Source: Pedobacter deserti (GTDB taxonomy: Bacteria > Bacteroidota > Bacteroidia > Sphingobacteriales > Sphingobacteriaceae). Taken from it: DNA of 64,000 nucleotides. Under the pieces are notes generated by a model. It was not told the origin of the DNA and ran no database searches. It saw nothing but the letters and a program-made list of their open reading frames with translations. A program made the position numbers and the translations under genes. The DNA is taken from positions 310,001-374,000 of the forward strand of contig NZ_JAFMZQ010000001.1 of NCBI RefSeq assembly GCF_024436415.1, in the 5' to 3' direction. Of the stretch, positions 34,813 to 42,403 are shown one piece after another. Numbering within the stretch: position 1 is the stretch's first letter; each line of letters begins with the position of its first letter.

Positions 34813-36093
34813 GTTATTGTTTAAGTCCCTGATGGCGGTCCACAGCACCCCCGCTTCTCCCCTGAAACTGGAAGAACCTTTAGGCTGATTATCGGGCGTG
34901 TACCACTCATAAAAGCCCTTGTTTTTGATTACCCTTTCCAGCATCGGTGTGATGGCTTCCCTGGCCTCGTCCAGGAGGCCGTAGCGGATCAGTTGTATCA
35001 CCATCCGACCGCCAAACCAGGTCCAGTCGCCACCATTCTGATAGGAATAAGGTACCATGCCCGTGTTCTTGAAGGTGCCCACTGGATATACCGGATAGAT
35101 GGTGAGGCCAATAGAGGAAGCATTTGCCTTCCTGACATTCTCCTGCATTCTGACATAAGCTTCCCTGATTTCCTTTTTAGTAAGCAAATCTGCTTCAATC
35201 GCAGTGGCAGTTCCACCGTGATAGTACACCTCCGACTCATCGAAATCGGCCGGAAACGGAGAGCCCTCAAGATAAATATGCGGCCTGAACTTCCTTTTTT
35301 GCTTGTCCCATAAATGCTTACGGATGTTTGTCTTAAAGCTTGCCAGTATACGCTGCCAGTACCTGCGATCATTTGAGTTCAATTCTGCGAATTCCAAATA
35401 GTCCCTGAGCGCTATGAGGAACATGGCATTATCGTAGATATCGATGCTTCTATGTGAACTGCTGTCTAACACCACGCCCCAGTTATGCTCAGGCTGTACA
35501 TCGCCCCAGTCTACAGTCGTTGCTCCCCAGAGCAGGCCATGCTTTTTATCGAAACGTTCCTTCAAGAGAAATTTAAGGGCATTCGCCAGCCTGCCCTGAA
35601 CGCTGGCACCCGCGATGTGCTCCGAAAGAATACTTCGGTCGCCAGTAGCCCGGATATACTTGGCAATAGCCTGTATCAGCGAAGTCTCCTGGTCTGTTTC
35701 CACCGTATTCTTGTGCCCGGCATACTGCGGAAGCAGGTCAGAATAGTAGTATGCATATCCTCCGTTCTTGGTCTTAGGGATATAGCCATCCAGGATAGCA
35801 CCATCGGGCTGCTGAAATTTAAGAAAATTTAGCAGGTGTACCTTATTCGCATCGCGGTCGTTGACTATGCAAGAAACCTCAATAAAGGTATTCAGATCTC
35901 GGATCCAAACCTCCCCGTATCCGTCGCCCGCTGTAAACCCGGTCCTGACCAGGCGCTCGGCCATCACTTTAACCGAATCTGCCATCTGTCGTAGCGGCGT
36001 CTGGGCCGCAACCTGCGCAAAGGCCGCCTGAAATGTGGCCAGCCCGATAAAGGTGGCCATTAAACGTAATGACATGCTCTGTACTTTTCTCAT
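34792..36093 (-). CDS. Secreted (alpha/alpha)6-barrel glycosidase-like protein
   Basis: A 433-residue exported protein. The signal peptide covers residues 1-26 (RLMATFIGLATFQAAFAQ). The sequence pattern is that of a six-hairpin glycosidase: YGEVWIRDLNTFIEVS, FQQPDGAILDGY, NTVETDQETSLIQAIAKYIRATGD, LLWGATTVDWGDV, VPYSYQNGGDWTWFGGRMV and FRGEAGVLWTAIRDL. The exact GH family cannot be fixed by eye; relatives include debranching, trehalase-like and mannosidase groups. It heads the operon with the ManA-like and porter genes, so its product is likely a hexose. Catalytic acids are probably among the Asp/Glu of IRDLN and the VETDQE segment (inference). Confidence 0.7.
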   Translation of the reverse strand: MRKVQSMSLRLMATFIGLATFQAAFAQVAAQTPLRQMADSVKVMAERLVRTGFTAGDGYGEVWIRDLNTFIEVSCIVNDRDANKVHLLNFLKFQQPDGAILDGYIPKTKNGGYAYYYSDLLPQYAGHKNTVETDQETSLIQAIAKYIRATGDRSILSEHIAGASVQGRLANALKFLLKERFDKKHGLLWGATTVDWGDVQPEHNWGVVLDSSSHRSIDIYDNAMFLIALRDYLEFAELNSNDRRYWQRILASFKTNIRKHLWDKQKRKFRPHIYLEGSPFPADFDESEVYYHGGTATAIEADLLTKKEIREAYVRMQENVRKANASSIGLTIYPVYPVGTFKNTGMVPYSYQNGGDWTWFGGRMVIQLIRYGLLDEAREAITPMLERVIKNKGFYEWYTPDNQPKGSSSFRGEAGVLWTAIRDLNNNVCININ

Positions 36094-36418
36094 CAGTATT
36101 ATTTTAGTAAACGATGCTTCCTGAAGAACGTAACCTCGCCCTAACTCGCAGGCTGAGTGGCATATCTAGCTTTTCGTCCGACGCGTCGGCTTCTAAACAG
36201 TTCCCCGTGCGCCTTTTCATCAGATAAAACTTACCATCAACCGACACAATGTTCGGACATTTAAACATACAACTAAAGTTAAAGCTTTCACATACAAAAA
36301 CCAGCATGATATGAGCTTATAAGAGAAAGGCTTGTAAGCTTAAGGCAAACCGAGGACCAGCAAACTCAGAACGTCTACTGCCTCTTAAGGCTTGCTGCAA
36401 AAAAAGAAGTCAGGAAAT
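36094..36418. promoter_or_regulatory. Upstream region of the glycosidase operon with repeated half-sites
   Basis: This 325-base stretch has no convincing gene. It holds two direct copies of ACATACAA (36265-36272 and 36290-36297), 25 bases apart. They resemble the half-site ACAxACAT of the palindrome at 34750-34765. They probably mark regulator binding upstream of the operon; the minus-strand TAACTTTA between them is a near match to the -7 element. Confidence 0.35.
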
Positions 36419-37093
36419 TTAAAGATTTATCAGAGCATCATTGCTCAACTCCGCATTCTTAACAGAGACATTTACCGTATAGGTATCCCAATCAATGCTG
36501 AGTATCTTGTCGGTTGGTATGGCAACGTGCTCGCTGCCGGAAGCAAATACACCGTCGAGAACCAGGTAAGGGACCGACCAGTCGGCGGTATCAATAAGGA
36601 GATCCTTCACGCGGCCGACTAAGCCCTCCTCATTATGAACTTCATATTGAGATACATGCCGGAAACTGCGCAGGTGGGGATCAAAGTTTGCCTGATTTTC
36701 TATCTTATTGTAGAAGGCTGAGGCCCCTTTCAGCATTCCTGAGGTTGGATAGCCCATCCCGGCCCGGCCGTTCGATGGCCAGGAATAATAGTCGAACAAA
36801 CTGGATTCCTGCTGCCTCGATACAGGCATGTCCATATCAATGTCGGGACTGTCTTTTACCTGTTCCTTGCTTAGTTTTACAGGAAGTTTACCCTGACTGA
36901 CTTGCTGCCCCCCATCAACCGCAACCGGCGAGATCAGCACCTTGCGCTGAAAAAGCCAGTTTCCGGTATCCACCACGAAGTAACGCAATGTCCAGTTATG
37001 ATCGTCGAAATAAACGTCCTTTACGCTACCAATCTCCCCGTCGGAAGCCGAGAGCGTAAACTTTAAAAGCTGGTGTGCATATACTAACATCAT
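36419..37093 (-). CDS. PRC-barrel domain protein (two PRC barrels)
   Basis: A 224-residue cytoplasmic protein. The N-terminal PRC barrel (about 5-70) reads FTLSASDGEIGSVKDVYFDDHNWTLRYFVVDTG. The second (about 140-215) reads YEVHNEEGLVGRVKDLLIDTADWSVPYLVLDG. They are joined by a polar Ser/Gln/Asn-rich linker. Such paired PRC-barrel proteins are common stress-associated small proteins in Bacteroidota; function unknown. It lies just after infC on the same strand, where rpmI and rplT would be expected. Confidence 0.85.
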   Translation of the reverse strand: MMLVYAHQLLKFTLSASDGEIGSVKDVYFDDHNWTLRYFVVDTGNWLFQRKVLISPVAVDGGQQVSQGKLPVKLSKEQVKDSPDIDMDMPVSRQQESSLFDYYSWPSNGRAGMGYPTSGMLKGASAFYNKIENQANFDPHLRSFRHVSQYEVHNEEGLVGRVKDLLIDTADWSVPYLVLDGVFASGSEHVAIPTDKILSIDWDTYTVNVSVKNAELSNDALINL

Positions 37094-37111
37094 ATTCTTT
37101 TTAATTAAAGA

Positions 37112-37678
37112 CTATTTTTTGCTGCCTTTAGGTGCAAGGGTCAAAAACATACGCTTTCCTTCAAGTTTCGGCATAAGTTCAACTTTGCCGTATTCTTCAA
37201 GCGCCTGGGCAAATTGCAGCAGCAAGATCTCACCGCGCTCCTTATAAACAATTGAACGACCCCGAAAGTGTACAAAAGCTCGAACTTTTTCTCCGCTCTG
37301 CAGAAAAGACATGGCATGCTTAAGTTTAAATTGAAAATCGTGATCGTCGGTGTTCGGACCGAAGCGGATGTCTTTAATGACCGTTTGCTTGGTTTTTGCC
37401 TTGATTTCCTTGTCTTTCTTTTTCTTCTCGAACAGGAATTTATTGTAGTCGATGATGCGGCAAACGGGAGGTACCGCTTTAGGGGAAATCTCTACCAGGT
37501 CGAGTCCCTGCTCTTCTGCCATTGTCCTTGCGGTAGTTATTGGGTACACCGCTGGTTCTACATTATCACCCACTATCCGCACTTCTGTTGCGGTGATGTG
37601 TTGGTTAATTTTGTGTTCTGCTTCTCGCTTTACGGGAATACGTGGTCCCCTGTTTACAGGTTTTCTTTTTAAAGCCAA
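37112..37678 (-). CDS. infC: Translation initiation factor IF-3
   Basis: IF-3 binds the 30S subunit and checks start-codon and initiator-tRNA pairing. The 188-residue product reads (M)[12 protein letters not shown]..., [27 protein letters not shown], a Lys-rich linker, then [20 protein letters not shown] and [16 protein letters not shown]. The start is a TTG at 37678, matching the ALKRKP start of related IF-3s; upstream ATGs at 37744 and 37732 would add 18-22 implausible residues. Rare start codons are known in infC and allow autoregulation by IF-3 in E. coli. thrS, rpmI and rplT are not adjacent, unusual for this gene. Confidence 0.93.
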   Translation of the reverse strand: MALKRKPVNRGPRIPVKREAEHKINQHITATEVRIVGDNVEPAVYPITTARTMAEEQGLDLVEISPKAVPPVCRIIDYNKFLFEKKKKDKEIKAKTKQTVIKDIRFGPNTDDHDFQFKLKHAMSFLQSGEKVRAFVHFRGRSIVYKERGEILLLQFAQALEEYGKVELMPKLEGKRMFLTLAPKGSKK

Positions 37679-37854
37679 ATTGAATGATTTAGTGGTTAAC
37701 AAAAAAATTAATAATTCCCCCACATTAGCCATCGTATAAAACATGTAACTGCGGGAGCTGCCCTATTCAAGGAGGGGCAATTTGGAGTGCTTCTTAAGCC
37801 GATAATTACAAATATAGCATTTTTCCCGGAATTTGTAGCCACCGCGTAGCTAGT

Positions 37855-37927
37855 GAGTCCGCCATGAGTCCGCCATGAGTCCGCCATGAGTCCGCCTTTT
37901 CCCTGAAAAAAGGCGGACTCATGGCGG
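37855..37927. repeat. Tandem 11-bp repeats ending in a 20-bp hairpin
   Basis: GAGTCCGCCAT is repeated in tandem at 37855, 37866, 37877 and, truncated to 9 bases, at 37888. The last copies pair with an inverted copy at 37908-37927, giving a perfect 20-bp stem (37881-37900 with 37908-37927) and a 7-base loop CCCTGAA. It lies between the ClC stop and infC start. Function unknown; it might end ClC transcription. Confidence 0.9.
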
Positions 37928-37945
37928 TACCATTATGGTGGCAAA

Positions 37946-37983
37946 GCGCAGTCACCTGCCACCAGGTGGCTACCTAACTGCGC
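37946..37983. terminator. Hairpin overlapping the ClC stop codon
   Basis: Outer arms GCGCAGT (37946-37952) and ACTGCGC (37977-37983) enclose an inner GCCACC-A-GGTGGC palindrome. It overlaps the ClC stop codon (TAG at 37974-37976, minus strand). No T-run follows, so it is a weak candidate for a transcription end. Confidence 0.35.
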
Positions 37984-39341
37984 GTTGGAGGATCATCAGT
38001 TTGAAGATCCGCGATATACTGATTCTTCAAATGATGGTAAAACGAATGTTTGTCGATAAGGATGGCAGCTACACTGGAGGTCATTGCAGCCAGGATGAGG
38101 TGGAATATTACGCCGTGTCGGTCGGTCATTTCCAGCACCAGGATAGCAGAGGTGAAGGGCGACCGTGTTACACCGGTCAAAAATCCGACCATCCCGGAAA
38201 GGATCATCAGATTGGTATTGCTTTCACTGAGTTCCATCCAGCCCGACAGTACTGAGCCGATACTGGCCCCCGATGCAAGCGAGGGCGCGAAGATACCGCC
38301 TGCAGCACCGGTAGTGAAGGAAAGTACCGGGCCAATTACACGCAGAACGGGCGTATACCAGGGCAGGTACTTACTGTCGGTGAACAGCGTGTGCTGCATA
38401 ATCTCCTTGCCCGAACCGAGTACATCATAGCTGACCAGCGTGGCCAGTGTGCCTAAAACTAAAGCAACGGCACCTATGTAAAGTACATGCTGGTGGGTAA
38501 ATTTGAGCTTCGCTTTCCACTTCATGCCCCATAGTATAAGTTTAGACATGATAGCACCCAGCATTCCGGCAAGCACGGCAACTAAAACGATGGCCAGAAA
38601 GATGAGTTTGGAGGCCTCCGATACTTTTGGATAACCGAGATAAAGATAAGGCCCTATGATGGCCTGGGCCGTGAGGCCTGCAATGATTACAGAAGAGAAG
38701 ATAGCCGTCTTAAAATAACTGAAATGCGTTTTGGTAAGCTCCTCGATAGCAAACACAATACCTCCGAGCGGCGTGTTGAAGGCAGCAGCAAGTCCGGCCG
38801 CAGCGCCGGTGGTGATCATGTTTTTGCGGGCAATCTTGGGCCACCAGGGAGGAAGAAGTTCGTTGACCTTTCGGAATAGCGAAGACGCAATTTGTATGGT
38901 GGGGCCCTCCCGACCTATTGCGCCGCCGCCGGCTGCCATAATGAGGCTGGAGGCGATCTTCACAATGATAATTTTAACGCTGAGCAGGCGGTCAACCTTG
39001 TCTTCCGTTTTTGCTCCGGTTATTTCTATGGCAGCAATAACCTGCGGTATGCCGCTACCCTTCGCATTGGGCGCATAGCGGAGCACGATCCACCAGGCCA
39101 GGAGAAAACAAAAGGGCATTAAAATAAAAAGTGCCCAGGGGGCATAGCTAATAATGATTTTCGATACCGATTCTGCAAGTCCGAACAGTTCAGCATATGC
39201 CACCGCAATCAGGCCGGTAAGCACCGATGCGATCCAAAAGGGAATAGCCTGCAGTATCGTACGCTTATACGCCTGATTATTGACCCGGTCGAAAGCATTT
39301 TTGAGATGCTGGCGTATTTTCTGGAACAGGGATCCCGACAT
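37974..39341 (-). CDS. ClC-family chloride/proton antiporter
   Basis: A 455-residue membrane transporter. All three anion-pathway signatures are intact: KGSGIPQ, GREGP with the gating glutamate Glu145, and GGIFAPSLASG. Glu200/Glu201 in FNTPLGGIVFAIEEL match the inner proton glutamate pair of E. coli ClcA, which supports Cl-/H+ exchange rather than a channel. No CBS domains are seen at the C-terminus. Many predicted helices are evident. It is a single gene on the minus strand between clpS and infC. Confidence 0.92.
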   Translation of the reverse strand: MSGSLFQKIRQHLKNAFDRVNNQAYKRTILQAIPFWIASVLTGLIAVAYAELFGLAESVSKIIISYAPWALFILMPFCFLLAWWIVLRYAPNAKGSGIPQVIAAIEITGAKTEDKVDRLLSVKIIIVKIASSLIMAAGGGAIGREGPTIQIASSLFRKVNELLPPWWPKIARKNMITTGAAAGLAAAFNTPLGGIVFAIEELTKTHFSYFKTAIFSSVIIAGLTAQAIIGPYLYLGYPKVSEASKLIFLAIVLVAVLAGMLGAIMSKLILWGMKWKAKLKFTHQHVLYIGAVALVLGTLATLVSYDVLGSGKEIMQHTLFTDSKYLPWYTPVLRVIGPVLSFTTGAAGGIFAPSLASGASIGSVLSGWMELSESNTNLMILSGMVGFLTGVTRSPFTSAILVLEMTDRHGVIFHLILAAMTSSVAAILIDKHSFYHHLKNQYIADLQTDDPPTRS

Positions 39342-39383
39342 ACGTGTAAAGGTAATAAAAACCGGGCCAAGTGTTCCGCGAAC

Positions 39384-39665
39384 TCAGTCGACCGAAACCG
39401 TGAGTCCTTCCTGCTGCAGGATTTTACGGTATATTTCCATTTCTGTAAAAGAGCCTTCCAATACGGCGCATTTGCCTTCATTGTGCACTTTCCATGCAAT
39501 CTTCTCGGCCTGGTTTTCGGAATAATCAAGGTACTTCATCATGCAGAAGATGACATGATCGAAGGTGTTGATGTCGTCATTCCACAGGATCAGGCGGTGG
39601 ACGGTCTTCAGCGAAGTCAGGATTTCCTCAAGGGTAAAGGTTTCTTCTTTGGTTTCTGTAGACAT
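39384..39665 (-). CDS. clpS: ATP-dependent Clp protease adaptor ClpS
   Basis: A 93-residue adaptor that hands N-degron substrates to ClpAP/ClpCP. The core reads HRLILWNDDINTFDHVIFCMMKYLDY, then KIAWKVHNEGKCAVLEGSFTEMEIYRKILQQEGL. The conserved Asn-Asp-Asp and Lys/His residues that shape the N-terminal-residue pocket are present. The ATG at 39665 is preferred over an in-frame GTG two codons upstream. It is divergent from fabH; the gap is short and carries promoters for both. No clpA is nearby. Confidence 0.93.
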   Translation of the reverse strand: MSTETKEETFTLEEILTSLKTVHRLILWNDDINTFDHVIFCMMKYLDYSENQAEKIAWKVHNEGKCAVLEGSFTEMEIYRKILQQEGLTVSVD

Positions 39666-39670
39666 GCACA

Positions 39671-39678
39671 CAAAATTA
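39671..39678 (-). promoter_or_regulatory. -7 promoter element of clpS
   Basis: The minus strand reads TAATTTTG, an exact TAnnTTTG match, only 5 bases before the clpS ATG. Transcription would begin at or within a base or two of the start codon, so the mRNA may be leaderless. Confidence 0.4.
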
Positions 39679-39683
39679 CTTTA

Positions 39684-39717
39684 TTTGAAAACAATATCAC
39701 AGGGAAAGTTATTTTTG
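39684..39717 (+). promoter_or_regulatory. Promoter of fabH
   Basis: TTTG at 39684-39687 and TATTTTTG at 39710-39717 with a 22-base spacer fit the Bacteroidota -33/-7 pair. The fabH ATG follows 24 bases later. Confidence 0.5.
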
Positions 39718-39741
39718 CGTAAACGACAACTCCAACCAAAT

Positions 39742-40791
39742 ATGATGCAACGTTCTAAAATTGCCGGCATCGGCTACTATGTCCCTGATCATGTGTATAC
39801 GAATAACGACCTCGCCCGGTTTATGGATACCGACGATGCTTGGATACAGGAACGCACTGGTATTAAGGAACGGCGTTTTGCGGACCGGATGGGGGAAACC
39901 ACCACGACCATGGGCATCGAAGCAGCGAAGATCGCCATCGGTCGGGCTGGCATCACTCCTCAGGATGTGGATTTCATCATTTTTGCGACGCTTAGTCCCG
40001 ATTATTATTTTCCCGGCTGCGGGGTATTGCTGCAACGGGAAATGAAGATGCGGGAGATCGGCGCGCTGGACATCCGTAACCAGTGTTCTGGTTTTGTGTA
40101 CGCGCTTTCGGTGGCCGACCAATTTATACGCACGGGGATGTACAAAAACGTTCTCGTGGTGGGCAGTGAAAAGCATTCTTTTGCAATGGACTTTGAGACG
40201 CGAAGCCGTAACGTCTCCGTAATTTTTGGTGATGGGGCGGGCGCAGTAGTGCTGCAGCCGGCAATGGAAGAGGGTCAGGGTATACTTAGCACACACCTGC
40301 ACAGCGATGGTGCTGAAGCCGAACTTCTGGCCATGTATTACCCCGGTTCGCATGCGAATAAATGGCTGGAAGGGAAGCCCGGCTTTCCAAACCAGGAATT
40401 GGGCGGACTGTTTCTTACGCCTGAACAACTGGAGCAGGGCGCAGCGCTGCCGTATATGGACGGGCCGGCCGTGTTTAAAAAAGCTGTGGTTAAATTTCCG
40501 GAGGTGATTAAGGAAGCGCTGAGCGCAAATGACCTCTCCCCGGCCGACATCGACCTGCTGGTGCCACATCAGGCCAACCTTAGAATCAGTCAGTATGTAC
40601 AGCAATTGCTGGGTCTGCGTGACGCACAGGTATTCAATAACATTCAGAAGTACGGCAATACCACGGCAGCCTCGGTACCCATTGCTCTATGTGAAGCCTG
40701 GGAAGCAGGGCTCATCAATGATGGCGACCTCGTTTGCCTTGCGGCTTTCGGATCAGGCTTTACCTGGGGGAGTGCGCTTATCCGCTGGTAG
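39742..40791 (+). CDS. fabH: 3-oxoacyl-ACP synthase III-like (FabH)
   Basis: A thiolase-fold condensing enzyme joining acetyl-CoA to malonyl-ACP to start fatty acid synthesis. The 349 residues start MMQRSKIAGIGYYVPDHVYT (the second ATG at 39745 is equally possible). The catalytic triad is clear: Cys115 in NQCSGFVYAL, His276 in VPHQANLRI, Asn306 in YGNTTAASVP. It is longer than typical FabH (about 320) because of an insert around residues 200-240 rich in Gly/Pro (LEGKPGFPNQELGG), which marks a KAS III paralogue. Its 3' end overlaps the convergent dienoyl-CoA reductase gene by 39 bases. Confidence 0.87.
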   Translation: MMQRSKIAGIGYYVPDHVYTNNDLARFMDTDDAWIQERTGIKERRFADRMGETTTTMGIEAAKIAIGRAGITPQDVDFIIFATLSPDYYFPGCGVLLQREMKMREIGALDIRNQCSGFVYALSVADQFIRTGMYKNVLVVGSEKHSFAMDFETRSRNVSVIFGDGAGAVVLQPAMEEGQGILSTHLHSDGAEAELLAMYYPGSHANKWLEGKPGFPNQELGGLFLTPEQLEQGAALPYMDGPAVFKKAVVKFPEVIKEALSANDLSPADIDLLVPHQANLRISQYVQQLLGLRDAQVFNNIQKYGNTTAASVPIALCEAWEAGLINDGDLVCLAAFGSGFTWGSALIRW

Positions 40792-41634
40792 AAAGCTGTC
40801 CCACATCTCATCCGGAATAGCTTCCATACCGTTAAACTGACCTGCGCCCTGCAGCCACTCACCTCCGTCTATGGTGATCACCTCCCCGTTAATATATCCG
40901 GCAAAATCGCTGATGAGAAAGGCAGCCAGATTGGCCAGCTCCTGGTATTCGCCCACACGCTTCAAAGGCACGCGGTTCTTAAAATCAAACTTCTCCGCCA
41001 AATTGCCGGGCAGCAAGCGGTCCCATGCTCCCTTGGTAGGAAACGGGCCCGGCGCAATAGCATTGGTGCGGATGCCATACTTGCCCCATTCTACGGCGAG
41101 CGAGCGCGTCATGGCCAGTACCCCGCCTTTGGCGCAGGCCGAGGGCACCACATAGGCCGAGCCTGTGAAGGCATAGGTGGTTACGATATTGAGCACGCTG
41201 GCTGGCTGCTGTTGGCCAATCCAGTGCTTCCCAAAGGCCAGAGTACAGTTCACAGAGCCTTTTAGCACAATATCAATGACAGAGGAAAAGGCGTTGGCCG
41301 ACAATCGCTCGGTGGGTGAGATAAAATTACCCGCCGCATTATTCAACAGCGCATCAACCCTGCCGAAAACACGCAGGCTTTCACTGAGCACATGCTCAAC
41401 CTGTGCGTAGTCGCGCACATCACAGGCAATGGCCAGTACTTTCCCGTCGGTAGCTTCTTCCATTTCGGAGGCTGTTTGCTGCAATACATCCAGCTTTCGG
41501 CTGGTGATGACCAGGTTGGCGCCAAGCTTTAGAAAGTAGGTGCCCATGGCTTTGCCCAAGCCTGTGCCACCGCCGGTTACCACAATGGTTTTTCCCTTAA
41601 GGGCGTCTTCACGCAGCATAGGTTCGTTATACAT
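40753..41634 (-). CDS. 2,4-dienoyl-CoA reductase (DECR-type SDR)
   Basis: A 293-residue NADPH-dependent SDR. GGGTGLGKAM is the cofactor motif; the segment NFISPTERLSANAFSSVIDIV and the Tyr154/Lys169 pair in TTYAFTGSAYVVPSACAK (15 apart) match the mitochondrial/peroxisomal DECR group better than ordinary YxxxK SDRs. The enzyme reduces 2,4-dienoyl-CoA to 3-enoyl-CoA in the oxidation of unsaturated fatty acids with double bonds at even positions. Its last residues contain the sequence overlapping fabH. The enoyl-CoA isomerase that would act next is the neighbouring upstream gene, 2 bases away. Confidence 0.87.
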   Translation of the reverse strand: MYNEPMLREDALKGKTIVVTGGGTGLGKAMGTYFLKLGANLVITSRKLDVLQQTASEMEEATDGKVLAIACDVRDYAQVEHVLSESLRVFGRVDALLNNAAGNFISPTERLSANAFSSVIDIVLKGSVNCTLAFGKHWIGQQQPASVLNIVTTYAFTGSAYVVPSACAKGGVLAMTRSLAVEWGKYGIRTNAIAPGPFPTKGAWDRLLPGNLAEKFDFKNRVPLKRVGEYQELANLAAFLISDFAGYINGEVITIDGGEWLQGAGQFNGMEAIPDEMWDSFLPADKRTPPGKA

Positions 41635-41636
41635 GG

Positions 41637-42398
41637 CTATTTACGCTGAAGGTTGTCGATGATAGTTTTCAGGATGCTTCTTGTGGCGGGCGACCACCAC
41701 TGCTGCAGCATGGCCGACAGCTCTTCACTTTGGTCGGCCCTCAAGGCGCTGATCAGATCTTTCCGGATATGCATTTTGCTTTGCGACCAGGTGTTGCCTT
41801 CCATGGCCATGTACCTGCGGGCGCGCCGCTCAGCCGCGGTGATGATACTGTCAGGGTTCACGACCTCGTCTACCAGTCCTACTTCGAGCGCCTCGGCGGG
41901 ACTAAACAGCCGGCCGTCCAGCAGGCTTTGTGAGGCTCGCGCCTCACCAAGCCAGAAGGCGTAAAGCCTGAAGATGCTGTTCGGCACAATGATGCCTACG
42001 GGCACTTCGTTGAGCCCAATAATAAACTGGCCTTCGGCCATCACCCTGTAATCGCAGGCCAGCGCAATGATGCAACCGCCTGCAGGGCTATGTCCGTTTA
42101 TGGCAGCTACCAGGGGCTTTTTGAATGCTACGATTGCAGCGGCGAAGTTCAGGAACTGTTTCCAGAACTGCTCGGCCTCGGTCGCCGTATAGTTGTAAAG
42201 CTCGATGAGATCCAGTCCGGCCGAGAAGAAGTTATCTTTTCCCCGTATGATCGCCCCGCCAATAGCGGGGTCGCTGTCTATATTCTTCAGCATGTCCGCC
42301 AGTTCGCCAATCATTTCGCCGTTCAGGGCGTTAGACTTGCCCCGGTTGAGCGTGATCATAGCTAGGCGGTCTTTTATGGTTACTTGTATATTCTTCAT
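41637..42398 (-). CDS. Delta3,Delta2-enoyl-CoA isomerase-like (ECI1-like)
   Basis: A crotonase-fold protein of 253 residues. The oxyanion-hole segments FFSAGLDL and INGHSPAGGCIIALACDYR and the catalytic Glu131 in IGLNEVPVGIIVP align with mammalian mitochondrial enoyl-CoA isomerase ECI1 (GLNE..LGI). The other glutamate that hydratases use (in the GGGCE segment) is Ile here (AGGCII), arguing for isomerase rather than hydratase. It converts 3-enoyl-CoA to 2-trans-enoyl-CoA. It sits directly upstream of the DECR-type gene on the same strand; the two act consecutively on unsaturated fatty acids. Confidence 0.82.
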   Translation of the reverse strand: MKNIQVTIKDRLAMITLNRGKSNALNGEMIGELADMLKNIDSDPAIGGAIIRGKDNFFSAGLDLIELYNYTATEAEQFWKQFLNFAAAIVAFKKPLVAAINGHSPAGGCIIALACDYRVMAEGQFIIGLNEVPVGIIVPNSIFRLYAFWLGEARASQSLLDGRLFSPAEALEVGLVDEVVNPDSIITAAERRARRYMAMEGNTWSQSKMHIRKDLISALRADQSEELSAMLQQWWSPATRSILKTIIDNLQRK

Positions 42399-42403
42399 CG
42401 TTG

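Noticed and set aside
36104-36307. A 67-residue minus-strand frame upstream of the glycosidase gene
   Set aside because: No signal peptide, domain or start context; it lies in what looks like a regulatory region with repeated half-sites.
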